Origin: Chitinophaga vietnamensis
GTDB lineage: Bacteria > Bacteroidota > Bacteroidia > Chitinophagales > Chitinophagaceae
Direction of reading: 5' to 3'
Assembly (NCBI RefSeq): GCF_902167635.1
Contig: NZ_CABHMS010000006.1
Span: forward strand, 248,001-312,000
DNA: 64,000 nt
This document shows, piece after piece, positions 52,704 through 62,003 of this stretch (its first letter is position 1; each line of letters begins with the position of its first letter). The position numbers were made by a program, and so were the translations under genes. Below the pieces are notes generated by a model. It saw only the letters and a program-made list of their open reading frames with translations. It searched no databases and had not been told where the DNA came from.

Positions 52704-54155
52704 ATGGCTTGTGCCGGATGTGGTACGGGTGTAGATGGGAAGCCGTCAGGATGCAGGAGTAATGGAGGATGCAGCACAGGAGGTTGTAACAGACTGAATG
52801 TATTTGACTGGCTGTCCAATATTCCGCTTGGAGATAGCTTAACACCATTTGACATTATTGAAGTAAGTTTTAACAATGGCAGCCGCAAAGACTTCTACCG
52901 CAATGTAACCAAACAGCACTTTGACAAAGGCGAGATGGTAACGGTAGAAGGTGTGAGTGGCTTTGACGTTGGCTCAGTAAGCCTCACCGGCGAGCTGGTA
53001 AAACTTCAGATGAAAAAGCGACGTGCAGAGGATACACCCGAAGTAAAAAAAATCCTTCGCCGTTCTACCAACGACGACCTGCAACGAATGAGTGATAACA
53101 AGGCCCGTGAAAAAGAGGCCTTGATAAAATCCAGGGCCCTGGCGCGCAACCTCGGCCTGGAAATGAAGCTCACAGAAGTGGAAATACAGGCCGATGGCCG
53201 GAAAGCCACCTTCTTCTATACGGCAGATGATCGCGTTGATTTTCGTGAATTAATTAAAGTATATGCCTCCGAATTCAGGGCCAAGGTAGAGATGCGCCAG
53301 ATAGGCGCACGCCAGGAAGCCGGAAAAGTAGGTGGCATCGGCAGTTGCGGCAGAGAACTGTGTTGCTCTACCTGGTTGTCTGATTTCAAAAGCGTGAACA
53401 CCACGGCAGCCCGTTATCAGAACCTCTCTATCAACCAGGCCAAATTATCCGGCCAATGCGGCCGCCTCAAATGCTGCCTCAACTATGAACTGGATACCTA
53501 CCTCGATGCGCTGAAAGATTTCCCGGAAGATGCAGACACGATAGAAACCGCCAACGGCGTGGCTTCCCTGCAAAAAAGAGATATCTTCAAAAGCCTCATG
53601 TGGTACTCCTATGAGGGCAGCAACAAACAATACCCGCTTACTATTTCCAGGGCCAAAGAAATCCGTCAGCTCAACAAACAGGGCATTAAGCCGGATGATC
53701 TCAAAGCAGTGGAAGTGGTGACGGCGAAACCCAAAGAAGCGGATCTTGGCTTCGCGGATGTAGTAGGACAGATCAGTCTGAAATCACTGGAAAAAACAGT
53801 ACAGAAGCGTAAGCAGAAAGATAAAGACCGTCAGAAACAACAGAAAGGGGAACAGAAACCTGGCGGCCGTAACGAGCAAGCAAAGCAGGAACAACAGCCT
53901 CGCCAGAAACAGGAAGCACAGCGCCCGCAACAGCAGGAACGCCGTCAGCGCCCTGAAAACCGCCCCCAGCAACAGAAACAGGGTGGCGGCCAAAACCAGC
54001 CCAAGGCAAAGCAAGAGCAACAACATCGCCAGCAGCAGGGACCTAAACCCGAAAACCCGCAGCAGCAGGGGCCGAAGCAAGACCGCAGGCCACCCAGGCA
54101 CAAACCAAGGCCTAATAACAGCGGCGGCGGTAACAAACCAGAAAATTCAAAATAA
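52704..54155 (+). CDS. ricT: PSP1-domain protein (RicT/YaaT-like) with Cys-rich start and long Gln/Pro/Arg tail
   Basis: This 483-residue protein has a Cys-rich start (C3, C6, C17, C23, C28, then NRLNVFDWLSNIP), the PSP1 core (ALARNLGLEMKLTEVEIQADG, VEMRQIGARQEAG), and the Cys motifs IGSCGRELCCSTWL and SGQCGRLKCCLNYE near 215 and 255. RicT in Bacillus is part of an Fe-S Ric complex that controls RNA turnover and sporulation. The last 100 residues are Gln, Pro, Lys and Arg-rich and look disordered. The start at 52704 is preferred; the frame before it adds a poor 24-residue extension. Confidence 0.9.
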   Translation: MACAGCGTGVDGKPSGCRSNGGCSTGGCNRLNVFDWLSNIPLGDSLTPFDIIEVSFNNGSRKDFYRNVTKQHFDKGEMVTVEGVSGFDVGSVSLTGELVKLQMKKRRAEDTPEVKKILRRSTNDDLQRMSDNKAREKEALIKSRALARNLGLEMKLTEVEIQADGRKATFFYTADDRVDFRELIKVYASEFRAKVEMRQIGARQEAGKVGGIGSCGRELCCSTWLSDFKSVNTTAARYQNLSINQAKLSGQCGRLKCCLNYELDTYLDALKDFPEDADTIETANGVASLQKRDIFKSLMWYSYEGSNKQYPLTISRAKEIRQLNKQGIKPDDLKAVEVVTAKPKEADLGFADVVGQISLKSLEKTVQKRKQKDKDRQKQQKGEQKPGGRNEQAKQEQQPRQKQEAQRPQQQERRQRPENRPQQQKQGGGQNQPKAKQEQQHRQQQGPKPENPQQQGPKQDRRPPRHKPRPNNSGGGNKPENSK

Positions 54156-54163
54156 TGATCAAT

Positions 54164-54193
54164 AAAAAAGACAACCTCCGGGTTGTCTTTTTT
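54164..54193. terminator. Bidirectional terminator
   Basis: AAAAAAGACAACC and GGTTGTCTTTTTT are perfect arms around TCCG, between ricT and the convergent methyltransferase. Confidence 0.9.
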
Positions 54194-54196
54194 CAT

Positions 54197-55069
54197 TTAA
54201 TCTCTTCTTGCTATCGCTACCCGGTAAAATTCATACCCTTCCTCTGTTCTTGCCGGAAGATATTGTTGGCGGTACTCATCAGCGCCTTTGTCTTCCAGGA
54301 GCCTAAGCCCGAACTGCTGCAGGTAGTCTGCCACTGCTTCCGGATAAAGCCCGAAGGTCCAGCGTTCCTGCAATTGTTCCAGGTTGCTCAACAACGTTTC
54401 TCCTCCCAGAAAAGCGGAAGGCTCGTCCAACACACGTTGATGGATATACGTAAATATCACGAATGAACCTTTGGGCAACTTGCCAATGAAAGTGAAAGTA
54501 GCCGCCACCGCTTCGGCGTGGAGGTAGTTGGTGACTCCTTCCCAGATCACTGTAGTGGGCAGGCGGAGGTCAACGGCTTTCAGTGTATCGGGATCGTTGA
54601 TCCCTTGCTGGTTGAAATCGACCTGGCAAAAAGTAATATTGGCGGGCAATTGCGCCTGTTGCCGGCGAAAGACCGCCATTTTATGCGCGAAGGTATTGGG
54701 GTGATCTACTTCTATCACAGGCAGGTTCCTGAGGAAATCGAGGCGCAGCGCGCGCGTATCGAAGCCGGCGCCCAGGATCAGGAGCTGGCGGATGCCTTGC
54801 TGTACGGTCTGTTGCAGCAGATCATCGATATAACGGGTGCGTGCGATCCCCGAAGAAAGCGCGCCTGGAATGCGTTGATGGATGGTGCGCTCAATGTACC
54901 TGCGGGCAGCGGGCCATGCAGATACTTTCACGGCGAAGCGCAGCTGCGGCTCAATGAAATTAACAGCATAAGGATCGGTGAATAAACGATCGTCCGGCTT
55001 ACGGGTATTTTCAAGCGCCCGGAACAAGGCCATATACTGGGCGGTGCGGCTTGTTTTATCTGCTTTCAT
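54197..55069 (-). CDS. SAM-dependent methyltransferase (TIGR00027 / LCM-like)
   Basis: This 290-residue protein has a SAM-binding pattern (QLLILGAGFDTRALRLDFL) near 95 and VIEVDHPNTFAHK, typical of the TIGR00027 family related to leucine carboxyl methyltransferase. The acceptor is unknown, possibly a polyketide or a free acid. Confidence 0.85.
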   Translation of the reverse strand: MKADKTSRTAQYMALFRALENTRKPDDRLFTDPYAVNFIEPQLRFAVKVSAWPAARRYIERTIHQRIPGALSSGIARTRYIDDLLQQTVQQGIRQLLILGAGFDTRALRLDFLRNLPVIEVDHPNTFAHKMAVFRRQQAQLPANITFCQVDFNQQGINDPDTLKAVDLRLPTTVIWEGVTNYLHAEAVAATFTFIGKLPKGSFVIFTYIHQRVLDEPSAFLGGETLLSNLEQLQERWTFGLYPEAVADYLQQFGLRLLEDKGADEYRQQYLPARTEEGYEFYRVAIARRD

Positions 55070-55243
55070 GATAGCGGGTCAGGTGAAGGGTTCCTGTAAA
55101 TTTAACGCTATTTGCGGCAAATCGAAAAGGCCGCCCAGAAGGAGCAGCCTTTGTTAATAATTGGTTTTTGCTTATGAGAAAATCTTGAAAAATCAATGTG
55201 ATCATCTCCCTTTCAACGCTCTCTCCTCCATATCAACAAAGGG

Positions 55244-56296
55244 TTACGACTCGTTCTCAAAGAAGAGCCGGTAATAGTTCATGTTAGTGGCTTCATCAAA
55301 ACCCCGTTCAATCATCTCACGGTTGCCATGAATATAAATATGGAAATTGCGGTCCAGCTTCAATATGCTTTTGAAAATTTTCTGCTGCTTCTTTACGGCT
55401 GGCGCGGATATTTCAAATTCGTCAGGAATAGACTGCTGATATTCCTGTTCGTAATGTTCTCTATATTCTTTGAAAGACGCGATGGCTTCGGGGTGGCCCA
55501 GTACTTCCTTCGCGAAATCGTCCATCTGGAACTGTTCTCTCTCCTTAAAATACGCGGCTGATTTATTCAGGAGATCTACCTGGTCGATTCTATCTATTTC
55601 ATATTCGGCTGGCAGTTTATCATGGATAAACTGTTTGCACATGTTCACTGCTGTTTCTGTTTGGTGGTAGCTATCTTCCCGGCGCTGCACCTGCAGGAAG
55701 GCATCTTTCCAGTACACTGCTTCGGTTTGTTTACCGATACTGTCAACGATACTTACCTTGTATCCGTGCTCTTCTTCTGTATTAAATATCAGACAACCTT
55801 TGTCCAGTTTGTTGATGTTGATACCATCTTCATAGTTGACCTGGTAATTATCATCCGAGAGGAACACTTTCAGATAGGTATCGCGGTTTTCCGATTTAAA
55901 GATACCGATGGCTTCTATCTCTTCTCCATCCACAAGACATTTGCTAAAGTAGGCAATATAGAGCTCCCCTCCTTTTATTTTTGGATGGGTGGAATGTTTA
56001 TATAGATGTTTGGCAATGTTGACGGATTGCTCCTGAAACTCATCCTGGTTGGTAAATATACGTCTACAATATTGAAAGATCTCATTCAGCTGCAGGTCGG
56101 CGTCATGAAAAAATCTGAAATATTCGGCGGCATTGGCAAAGGGCTGGATAAAGTAAGTGATCAGCAGTTGGCTGATCGTTTCATCTTCCAGCTGCAGTGG
56201 CGCTTTTGAACAAACCAGCGGCTCCTCGTTGGATGAATTGCCCACCTTGTGAATCGTCAGGTGCGCCAGGTCTTTAAACTCCGAAACATGAATCAT
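55244..56296 (-). CDS. Nucleoid-associated protein (NdpA/YejK-like)
   Basis: This 350-residue protein shows the C-terminal pattern KSILKLDRNFHIYIHGNREMIERGFDEATNMNYYRLFFE common to this family in Bacteroidota, and an N-terminal half with HLTIHKVGN and IKGGELYIAYFSKCLVDGEEIEAIGIFKSENRDTYLK. Members bind the nucleoid; the exact job is not clear. The gap 55070-55243 between this gene and the methyltransferase holds a weak hairpin and a run of A/T. Confidence 0.87.
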   Translation of the reverse strand: MIHVSEFKDLAHLTIHKVGNSSNEEPLVCSKAPLQLEDETISQLLITYFIQPFANAAEYFRFFHDADLQLNEIFQYCRRIFTNQDEFQEQSVNIAKHLYKHSTHPKIKGGELYIAYFSKCLVDGEEIEAIGIFKSENRDTYLKVFLSDDNYQVNYEDGININKLDKGCLIFNTEEEHGYKVSIVDSIGKQTEAVYWKDAFLQVQRREDSYHQTETAVNMCKQFIHDKLPAEYEIDRIDQVDLLNKSAAYFKEREQFQMDDFAKEVLGHPEAIASFKEYREHYEQEYQQSIPDEFEISAPAVKKQQKIFKSILKLDRNFHIYIHGNREMIERGFDEATNMNYYRLFFENES

Positions 56297-56387
56297 GCGG
56301 GCAAAAATAATAAATTAGGAACATCAGCCCGCCTGCTGCCGGAAAGATAAAAAAATGCTTATTTTAAGCTCCAAAAAAATCCTCATC

Positions 56388-57275
56388 ATGATAAAGCAGA
56401 TCAGCCTGCTGGCGCTAATGGCCGGATGTACCCTTTCCGCCCTGGCCCAGCAAAGACCACTTTATGAAGCCCAGGACCTCACCGCCGAAAATATGTTCTC
56501 TGTAAATATTGAAGGCCCGAACTTCGACAAAGCCGGCAATTTCTATGTGGTGAACTTCCAGCACGACGGTACCGTTGGAAAGATCAATACCAAAACCGGC
56601 GCCGGCGAAATCTTCGTATCACTGCCCGATAGCAGCATCGGTAACAGCGTCAACTTCGACAGCAAAGGCGTGATGTACCTGCCCGATTTCAAAGGGCACA
56701 ATGTACTTACGGTAGATATGAAAACCCGCAAAGTGAGCGTGTACGTGCATTCCAGCAAATTTAACCAGCCGAATGACCTTTGCCTCAACAAAAAAGATCA
56801 GATCTTCGCCTCCGACCCCGACTGGAAAAACAGCAAGGGCCAGCTGTGGCGCATCGACCGTAACCGCAAGCCCGTACTGCTCGAAACCAATATGGGCACT
56901 ACCAACGGCATTGAACTCAGTCCTGATGAAAAAACATTGTACGTCAATGAAAGCATCCAGCGCAACATCTGGAAATACGACGTGGATAAAAACGGCAACA
57001 TCTCCCACAAAACCCTCTTCGCCAGCTTCCCCGATTTCGGCTTCGATGGCATGAAGTGCGACAAAGCCGGCAACCTCTATGTAGCCCGCTGGGGTAAAGG
57101 CGTGATCGCCGTGCTCTCACCCAAAGGAGAACTGATCCGCGAAGTGCCGCTCAAAGGGAAACAATGCAGCAACCTGATCTTCGGCGATAAAGACGGCAAA
57201 ACCGTTTATGTAACGCTGCAAGACAGAAAATGCGTAGAGACATTCAGAGTAGAGATACCAGGAAAGAAGTTTTGA
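56388..57275 (+). CDS. SMP-30/gluconolactonase-family beta-propeller, exported
   Basis: This 295-residue protein has a signal peptide (MIKQISLLALMAGCTLSALAQ) and six-bladed propeller pattern: FDKAGNFYVVNFQHDGTVGKIN, LCLNKKDQIFASDPDW, NGIELSPDEKTLYVNES and DKAGNLYVARWGKGVIAVLSPKG. The usual metal Glu/Asn/Asp set is plausible (NQPNDL, TNGIEL). It may hydrolyse a lactone released by the neighbouring sugar locus; this is inference. The start at 56388 is chosen for the signal peptide. Its stop codon overlaps palindrome 5. Confidence 0.88.
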   Translation: MIKQISLLALMAGCTLSALAQQRPLYEAQDLTAENMFSVNIEGPNFDKAGNFYVVNFQHDGTVGKINTKTGAGEIFVSLPDSSIGNSVNFDSKGVMYLPDFKGHNVLTVDMKTRKVSVYVHSSKFNQPNDLCLNKKDQIFASDPDWKNSKGQLWRIDRNRKPVLLETNMGTTNGIELSPDEKTLYVNESIQRNIWKYDVDKNGNISHKTLFASFPDFGFDGMKCDKAGNLYVARWGKGVIAVLSPKGELIREVPLKGKQCSNLIFGDKDGKTVYVTLQDRKCVETFRVEIPGKKF

Positions 57276-57366
57276 TTTAGGGATTTTTTGATTTACGGAT
57301 TTAGGGATTTGGGAGAAGTCTCAAATTCATAAATCCGTAAATCAAAAAATCCGTAAATCCATAAAT
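57275..57366. repeat. Long palindrome 5, octamer family
   Basis: Left words are ATTTAGGG, ATTTTTTG, ATTTACGG, ATTTAGGG, ATTTGGGA. The right-arm complement reads ATTTATGG, ATTTACGG, ATTTTTTG, ATTTACGG, ATTTATGA, ATTTGAGA. Words differ in the NNNN part but the 8-bp phase is kept. It lies between the convergent SMP-30 and glycosidase stops, and its first base is the last of the SMP-30 stop codon. Confidence 0.87.
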
Positions 57367-60359
57367 TATTTAATGATAAGTAGCCATCCTTTATTCTTCG
57401 CTACTGGTATGGCGGCGTCTTTGGCGAATACCTGCCCCTGTTGGAAATTACGTATATCCGGCGCCGTTATTACCGCTTTTGCCGGGTCAAGGCCGAGAGC
57501 TTTCCAGTCGATCGTGAGTTTGATAGTAGTATCTTCCTTTGCCCAGCTGGCAAGGGATACCAGCACCGCGCCATCTTTCTTGTAAATGGTAGCCGGTACC
57601 AGCGGGTTATCAGTTTTAACCGGATTGTTATCTACCCAATAACCGATCATCTGTGTACCTTTCATCCCGAAATCATCCCATACCTTCCAGATCGGCCGTG
57701 GATCGGAGTTTTCGGTCCAGGGCATACGGTTGGTCATGCCATATACCATACCTCTCCATTGATTGCCGCCGTCCTGCAACATCTCTCCCATTAAACCGAA
57801 CGGAATACCGCTTACTTCTGTCAGGAAGAAATCAGGATCGTTGTGTTCATAATCGAAGTATTCGCCGAACCAAAGCCGGTTGAGGTACGGGAAGTGCTCC
57901 ATATACAACATGGCGCTGTTGATGAAACCATCTGACTTATTATACTGGTTAGCCGAGTGCAGGTCAATGATGCCAGGGTGGCCGTTCTGCGTGAGCACAC
58001 GCTTGATGCGCTTCATGGTTACACGATCGAAAGCCACATCATCCAGGTAGATACCATCGATGCCTACATGCTGAACGAGCCAGTTCATGCCTTCCACATA
58101 ATAGTTATGCCAGCGGTTCATGCCACTGTTGATGATGGCAGCGTCTTTGTCTTCCGGCACAAACCAGGCAGCGATATAGTCTTTACCCACGTGCTCCTGC
58201 AACCAGGAGAAGCCGCCGCCTTTGCCGGGGCTGTACACTTCGTGGCCCAGACTGCGCAGCGGGAAGGTTTCCCAGGCGTGGTTGGAAAGCTCGCGTACTG
58301 TGTTGTATATCTTCACCTTCAGGCCTTTGCTATGGGCTTCATCAATGTAATCCTTCATCTTTTTCCATTCAATAAACGGATAATTGATCCAGGGATTGAT
58401 CTCGTTACCATGGTGGATATTCACAACAGTAGCGCCGGTAGCCTTGATAGAATCGAGGTTGTTATAGCGGTGATAGAAACGCGTAGCCCACTGGAAATCT
58501 GTATTGATCGGATGGAACGGTGTTACGAAGAGATGGAAATTATAATACAACACCTCTCCTTTGTGCATGGTACGTTCGCCGCTGTAGCTGTTGACCAGTA
58601 TGGACTTGCCTTTCAGGCCGATGCTGATGCCGCCTTTATCGCCATTACCCCAGGAAGTGGGCAACAGCAAAGGCTTTTGCAGGTAGAAGTTAGTGTTGAG
58701 CGGGCGCACATAATTTTCATCCCGGAGGGTGAATTGCAGGCCGGCGTTTACATCGCCTACCCAGGCGCCATCCTGGTTTTTATTTTTTACATCCCATTTC
58801 CAGTTGATCTGTTCGGGGCGGATGCCGCCCTTCTGGTTAAGGCCCATCATGTATTTGGCGGCGCCTTTATCCAGCGGGATGTGCATGGTCACATCTTTGA
58901 GGGCTACCTCTTCGAGGGCGGTCACTTTTACCGCGTACTCGATAGCGCCATCAAACTCTATGGCAGCGTTGATCTCCATTTGCAGACCAGGCGCGGTGTT
59001 CACCGCTTTCCAGGTGATCTTGCCGGCATCGCGGGAAGTCACCTGCCAGCCATTGCTTTGCCATTTGAGGTCTTTGCCGTCAGCGGCGGCGATGAAATGG
59101 AAATGTAGTGGTTCGGTGAGAATATTTTTAGGCTGGGTAGATAAAGACGTCATCTCTGGTGTGAAGAAGGTCTGTATCTGTGCCGGGAAGCCATCTTTGT
59201 TGATGCCTACTTTGCGGCCAAGGAGGCTGATCACAGTGTCTTTCAGCTCCAGTGGCGTGTATGGCGCGATCACGGCATTATCCTGTGCCAGTGTGGAGTT
59301 GAGCCATTTGAGGCGGGTCTGTTTCCAGGGCTCGTTGAAGCCGCTGTTCACTGCCAGTTTAGGCGTTACCGTTAGTGTCACCTTTACAGGGATGGTGGAC
59401 ATGCCATCTGCCCTTACGGTGGCGATACCGCTGTAAGTGCCTGCGGCAGCGTCTTTCGGCACATCGACACCACACCACATCGCCTGTACTTTTCCTGCTG
59501 GTACATTTACTACGCTGGTGAAAGGTCTGGCATCGTAAGTGGTGCCATTGGTATTGATGCAGCTTTGTTGTGTGGCCGCGATCACTTTGCCATCGGCGGT
59601 TTTCAGGTCAGAGAAGGAGATGCTGACATTGCTCAGAGGCTTGAGGGCATAGATACCCAGCTGGTAGGCATAGTATTCTCCTTTATCAGCCTGGCCTTTG
59701 AAAGATTGTGAAGGCCCTTGCTGCATCCAGCGTTGCGGCAGGTCTTCTGTCATTTTAATGGGGAACTCGCGGTTCTCGGGGAACACAAGATAGCCTGCCC
59801 CCGGGTGTTTCAGCAGCAGTTGTTTCATTTCGGCGGCGGTGGCAATTACTTCCATCGGATAGAAACTGTTGAAGTCATCTACCGCTTGCAATTCTTTTAC
59901 TGCTGCATTGGGCCGGATACCGGCCGGGATGGCCTGTAACCAGCTGTTGTCGGCCGTTTGCTCAGGCGTGAGGTATACGCCCCGGGGATAGTTGGAGCGG
60001 CCCTCATTCTTATAAGGGAGGTAGTAGATATAGTAATCGCCCCTGCCGGAAGCCGGTTCGAAGCAGATATCTCCTTTCTCACGGTCAAGCACCAACGTTT
60101 TTACGTTCGTGATCTTTTGTTTTGTTTTAGCATCCTGGATGATGATGCGTTTCTGCTCCGGATGTTCATCACGGCGGCGCCAGGGGATGATCACCCGGGC
60201 TACCTTACCGGCGCCGTTGAAAGCAACTACCGCGCGATGATTGCCGAGCGAATCGGCATCCCAGCTGCTATTGCCATTGGTATATTTCACCTGTTGGGCC
60301 GTGGTGGCGCTATACAGGCCCAACAACAATCCGGTTGCTATGAGTCCTCCTTTTATCAT
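57366..60359 (-). CDS. Putative glycoside hydrolase (DUF6067-type TIM-barrel protein)
   Basis: This 997-residue protein has a signal peptide (about 1-21, SATTAQQ), beta-sandwich-like domains in the N-terminal half (VMWCGVDVPKDAAAGTYSGIATV-type strands, near 290-340) and a TIM-barrel-like catalytic part from about 600 (WLVQHVGIDGIYLDDVAFDRVTMKRIKRVL, GIIDLHSANQY, FFLTEVSGIPFGLMGEMLQDGG). The IYLDD and LTEVSG motifs are likely near the active site. A small C-terminal beta domain follows. The family is an uncharacterised glycoside-hydrolase-like one. It follows the second SusD gene, so it probably degrades the glycan taken up by that pair. Confidence 0.85.
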   Translation of the reverse strand: MIKGGLIATGLLLGLYSATTAQQVKYTNGNSSWDADSLGNHRAVVAFNGAGKVARVIIPWRRRDEHPEQKRIIIQDAKTKQKITNVKTLVLDREKGDICFEPASGRGDYYIYYLPYKNEGRSNYPRGVYLTPEQTADNSWLQAIPAGIRPNAAVKELQAVDDFNSFYPMEVIATAAEMKQLLLKHPGAGYLVFPENREFPIKMTEDLPQRWMQQGPSQSFKGQADKGEYYAYQLGIYALKPLSNVSISFSDLKTADGKVIAATQQSCINTNGTTYDARPFTSVVNVPAGKVQAMWCGVDVPKDAAAGTYSGIATVRADGMSTIPVKVTLTVTPKLAVNSGFNEPWKQTRLKWLNSTLAQDNAVIAPYTPLELKDTVISLLGRKVGINKDGFPAQIQTFFTPEMTSLSTQPKNILTEPLHFHFIAAADGKDLKWQSNGWQVTSRDAGKITWKAVNTAPGLQMEINAAIEFDGAIEYAVKVTALEEVALKDVTMHIPLDKGAAKYMMGLNQKGGIRPEQINWKWDVKNKNQDGAWVGDVNAGLQFTLRDENYVRPLNTNFYLQKPLLLPTSWGNGDKGGISIGLKGKSILVNSYSGERTMHKGEVLYYNFHLFVTPFHPINTDFQWATRFYHRYNNLDSIKATGATVVNIHHGNEINPWINYPFIEWKKMKDYIDEAHSKGLKVKIYNTVRELSNHAWETFPLRSLGHEVYSPGKGGGFSWLQEHVGKDYIAAWFVPEDKDAAIINSGMNRWHNYYVEGMNWLVQHVGIDGIYLDDVAFDRVTMKRIKRVLTQNGHPGIIDLHSANQYNKSDGFINSAMLYMEHFPYLNRLWFGEYFDYEHNDPDFFLTEVSGIPFGLMGEMLQDGGNQWRGMVYGMTNRMPWTENSDPRPIWKVWDDFGMKGTQMIGYWVDNNPVKTDNPLVPATIYKKDGAVLVSLASWAKEDTTIKLTIDWKALGLDPAKAVITAPDIRNFQQGQVFAKDAAIPVAKNKGWLLIIK

Positions 60360-60374
60360 TTGGTATAAGTTTGT

Positions 60375-60486
60375 GGAATATTTGAGGATTTATTGATTTA
60401 CGGATTTATGAATTTATGAATTTATAGCTGCTTTCAGATTCTCCACAAATTTATAAATCCGTAAATCAATAAATCCTCAAATATCC
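60375..60486. repeat. Long palindrome 6, octamer family
   Basis: Left words are ATTTGAGG, ATTTATTG, ATTTACGG, ATTTATGA, ATTTATGA, ATTTATAG. The right-arm complement reads ATTTGAGG, ATTTATTG, ATTTACGG, ATTTATAA, ATTTGTGG. The left arm has a duplicated ATTTATGA next to the loop. It lies between the glycosidase start and the SusD stop and touches the SusD stop codon. Confidence 0.9.
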
Positions 60487-61979
60487 TATGGATTCTGTTG
60501 CAGATTTGAATTCAACACAATATCCTGTTCTGGTATAAAGTGCACCACGCGCGGGTCCGTATATTTCACTGTTTGCGGGTTCACCGGATGATAGCCCGGA
60601 TAATTCCTGACGAGATCCCGGTTATTACGGAAGATATCGAAGCAGCGATGGGTTTCGAAAGCCAGCTCCAGGCGGGCTTCGTCGAGCACTACATCCAGCA
60701 CGGTAGCATACCCTTTGAGATCGGAGGTGCTGAACAGTGCTGCGCCAGACAAGCCGGCACGTTTGCGGATGGTGTTCACGTCATCGATGGCGGATTGGTT
60801 GTCGCCCAGTTTGGCGGCGGCTTCTGCGCGGATCAGGTACATCTCTGCAAGGCGCAGCACCACAGGGGAGCTGAGCGTAGGAATGTTATCCTGATTAGAG
60901 AATTTTTTGATAAACCATTTCTCTACCTGCACACCACCGGCTTTACCGCGGGTGGCAATTACTTTGCTGCCATCGGGTCTGGTAGAATCCTGACCATTGG
61001 CTTTTTTCAGCACCAGTGGCTCAACGAAGGCGTGACGCACATCCTGCGGATATTTATCCAGCAATGCGCGGTAAGCGGCAGATGCGTAGATCTCGCCCCA
61101 ACCCATACCGCCGGGAGATGTATAGTACATGGAGCCGATAGCGTTCCACTGCCGGTCGTCCTGCAAGGTGTGATGGATAGCCCAGATGGTTTCCGGATTA
61201 CCTTCGTTGCCTTTGGTGTAATACGCGGACAGATCGGCGGTAGTTACGAGCGAGTAGCGGCCGGAGTTGATAACAGAATCAGCATAGATGCGGGCGGAGT
61301 CGTTCTGTCCTTTGTAAAGGTAAACCCTTGCCAGCAGCGCCATGGCTACCTCTTTGGAGGCATAGCTGTTGCTGTTGCTGCTGTTCATCAGCCTTCTGGC
61401 ATGTACAAGATCACCGATCACCTGGTCGTACACTTCTTTCACCGTATTTCGTTTAGGCTTTGCCGTCATATCGAATTTGGTGACGATGGGCACACCCAGG
61501 TTGGTGGTGGGGTCTTGCGCATACGGACGGCCGAAAGTACGTACCAGGCTGTGATGCGCAAATGCGCGCAGGAAGAGGTTTTCTCCGATCAGTTCATCTA
61601 CATCTGCGGAAGTACCTTCTTTCATTACCGCCAGCAGCATGTTACAGCCGTTGATAGCACGATAGGCGGCACGCCAGTAGGCATTGGTATTACCCTGGTT
61701 GGTAAGGTGGCCGTAGGTGTAAGAATAGAACAGCGGGTCGGTGGTGGTACCGCTCAGCGCGATGTCGTCACTCGGGAACTCCCCTATCTGCCAGTAGTTA
61801 CGGGTAAAGGCTTCTTCTTTCAGCAGGGCGTAGTTACCACCGGTAACGATCGGCCATTTGCTGGGGTCATTCAATGCCGCATCATTAGACAGGGCATTGT
61901 GCGGTTCTTTTTTCATGGAGCAGGAAGATGCCAGCAGCAGCAATGACAGTCCTGCAAAGTATTTTGATATATGCTTCAT
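60486..61979 (-). CDS. SusD/RagB-family lipoprotein of the sugar locus
   Basis: This 497-residue protein has a lipoprotein signal (LSLLLLASSC, lipid Cys near 20), GENLFLRAFAHHSLVRTFGRPY, KEVAMALLARVYLYKGQ and the C-terminal VLRLAEMYLIRAEAAAKLGDNQSAIDDVN with DEARLELAFETHRCFDIFRN. The start at 61979 gives the clean lipoprotein signal. The SusC gene ends 24 bp upstream. Confidence 0.95.
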   Translation of the reverse strand: MKHISKYFAGLSLLLLASSCSMKKEPHNALSNDAALNDPSKWPIVTGGNYALLKEEAFTRNYWQIGEFPSDDIALSGTTTDPLFYSYTYGHLTNQGNTNAYWRAAYRAINGCNMLLAVMKEGTSADVDELIGENLFLRAFAHHSLVRTFGRPYAQDPTTNLGVPIVTKFDMTAKPKRNTVKEVYDQVIGDLVHARRLMNSSNSNSYASKEVAMALLARVYLYKGQNDSARIYADSVINSGRYSLVTTADLSAYYTKGNEGNPETIWAIHHTLQDDRQWNAIGSMYYTSPGGMGWGEIYASAAYRALLDKYPQDVRHAFVEPLVLKKANGQDSTRPDGSKVIATRGKAGGVQVEKWFIKKFSNQDNIPTLSSPVVLRLAEMYLIRAEAAAKLGDNQSAIDDVNTIRKRAGLSGAALFSTSDLKGYATVLDVVLDEARLELAFETHRCFDIFRNNRDLVRNYPGYHPVNPQTVKYTDPRVVHFIPEQDIVLNSNLQQNP

Positions 61980-62003
61980 GATGATCTTCTTTTTTAGCAC
62001 CTG

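Noticed and set aside
57957-59108. A 383-residue plus-strand frame inside the glycosidase gene
   Set aside because: It is a shadow of the minus-strand glycosidase, with no signal or domain that stands on its own.
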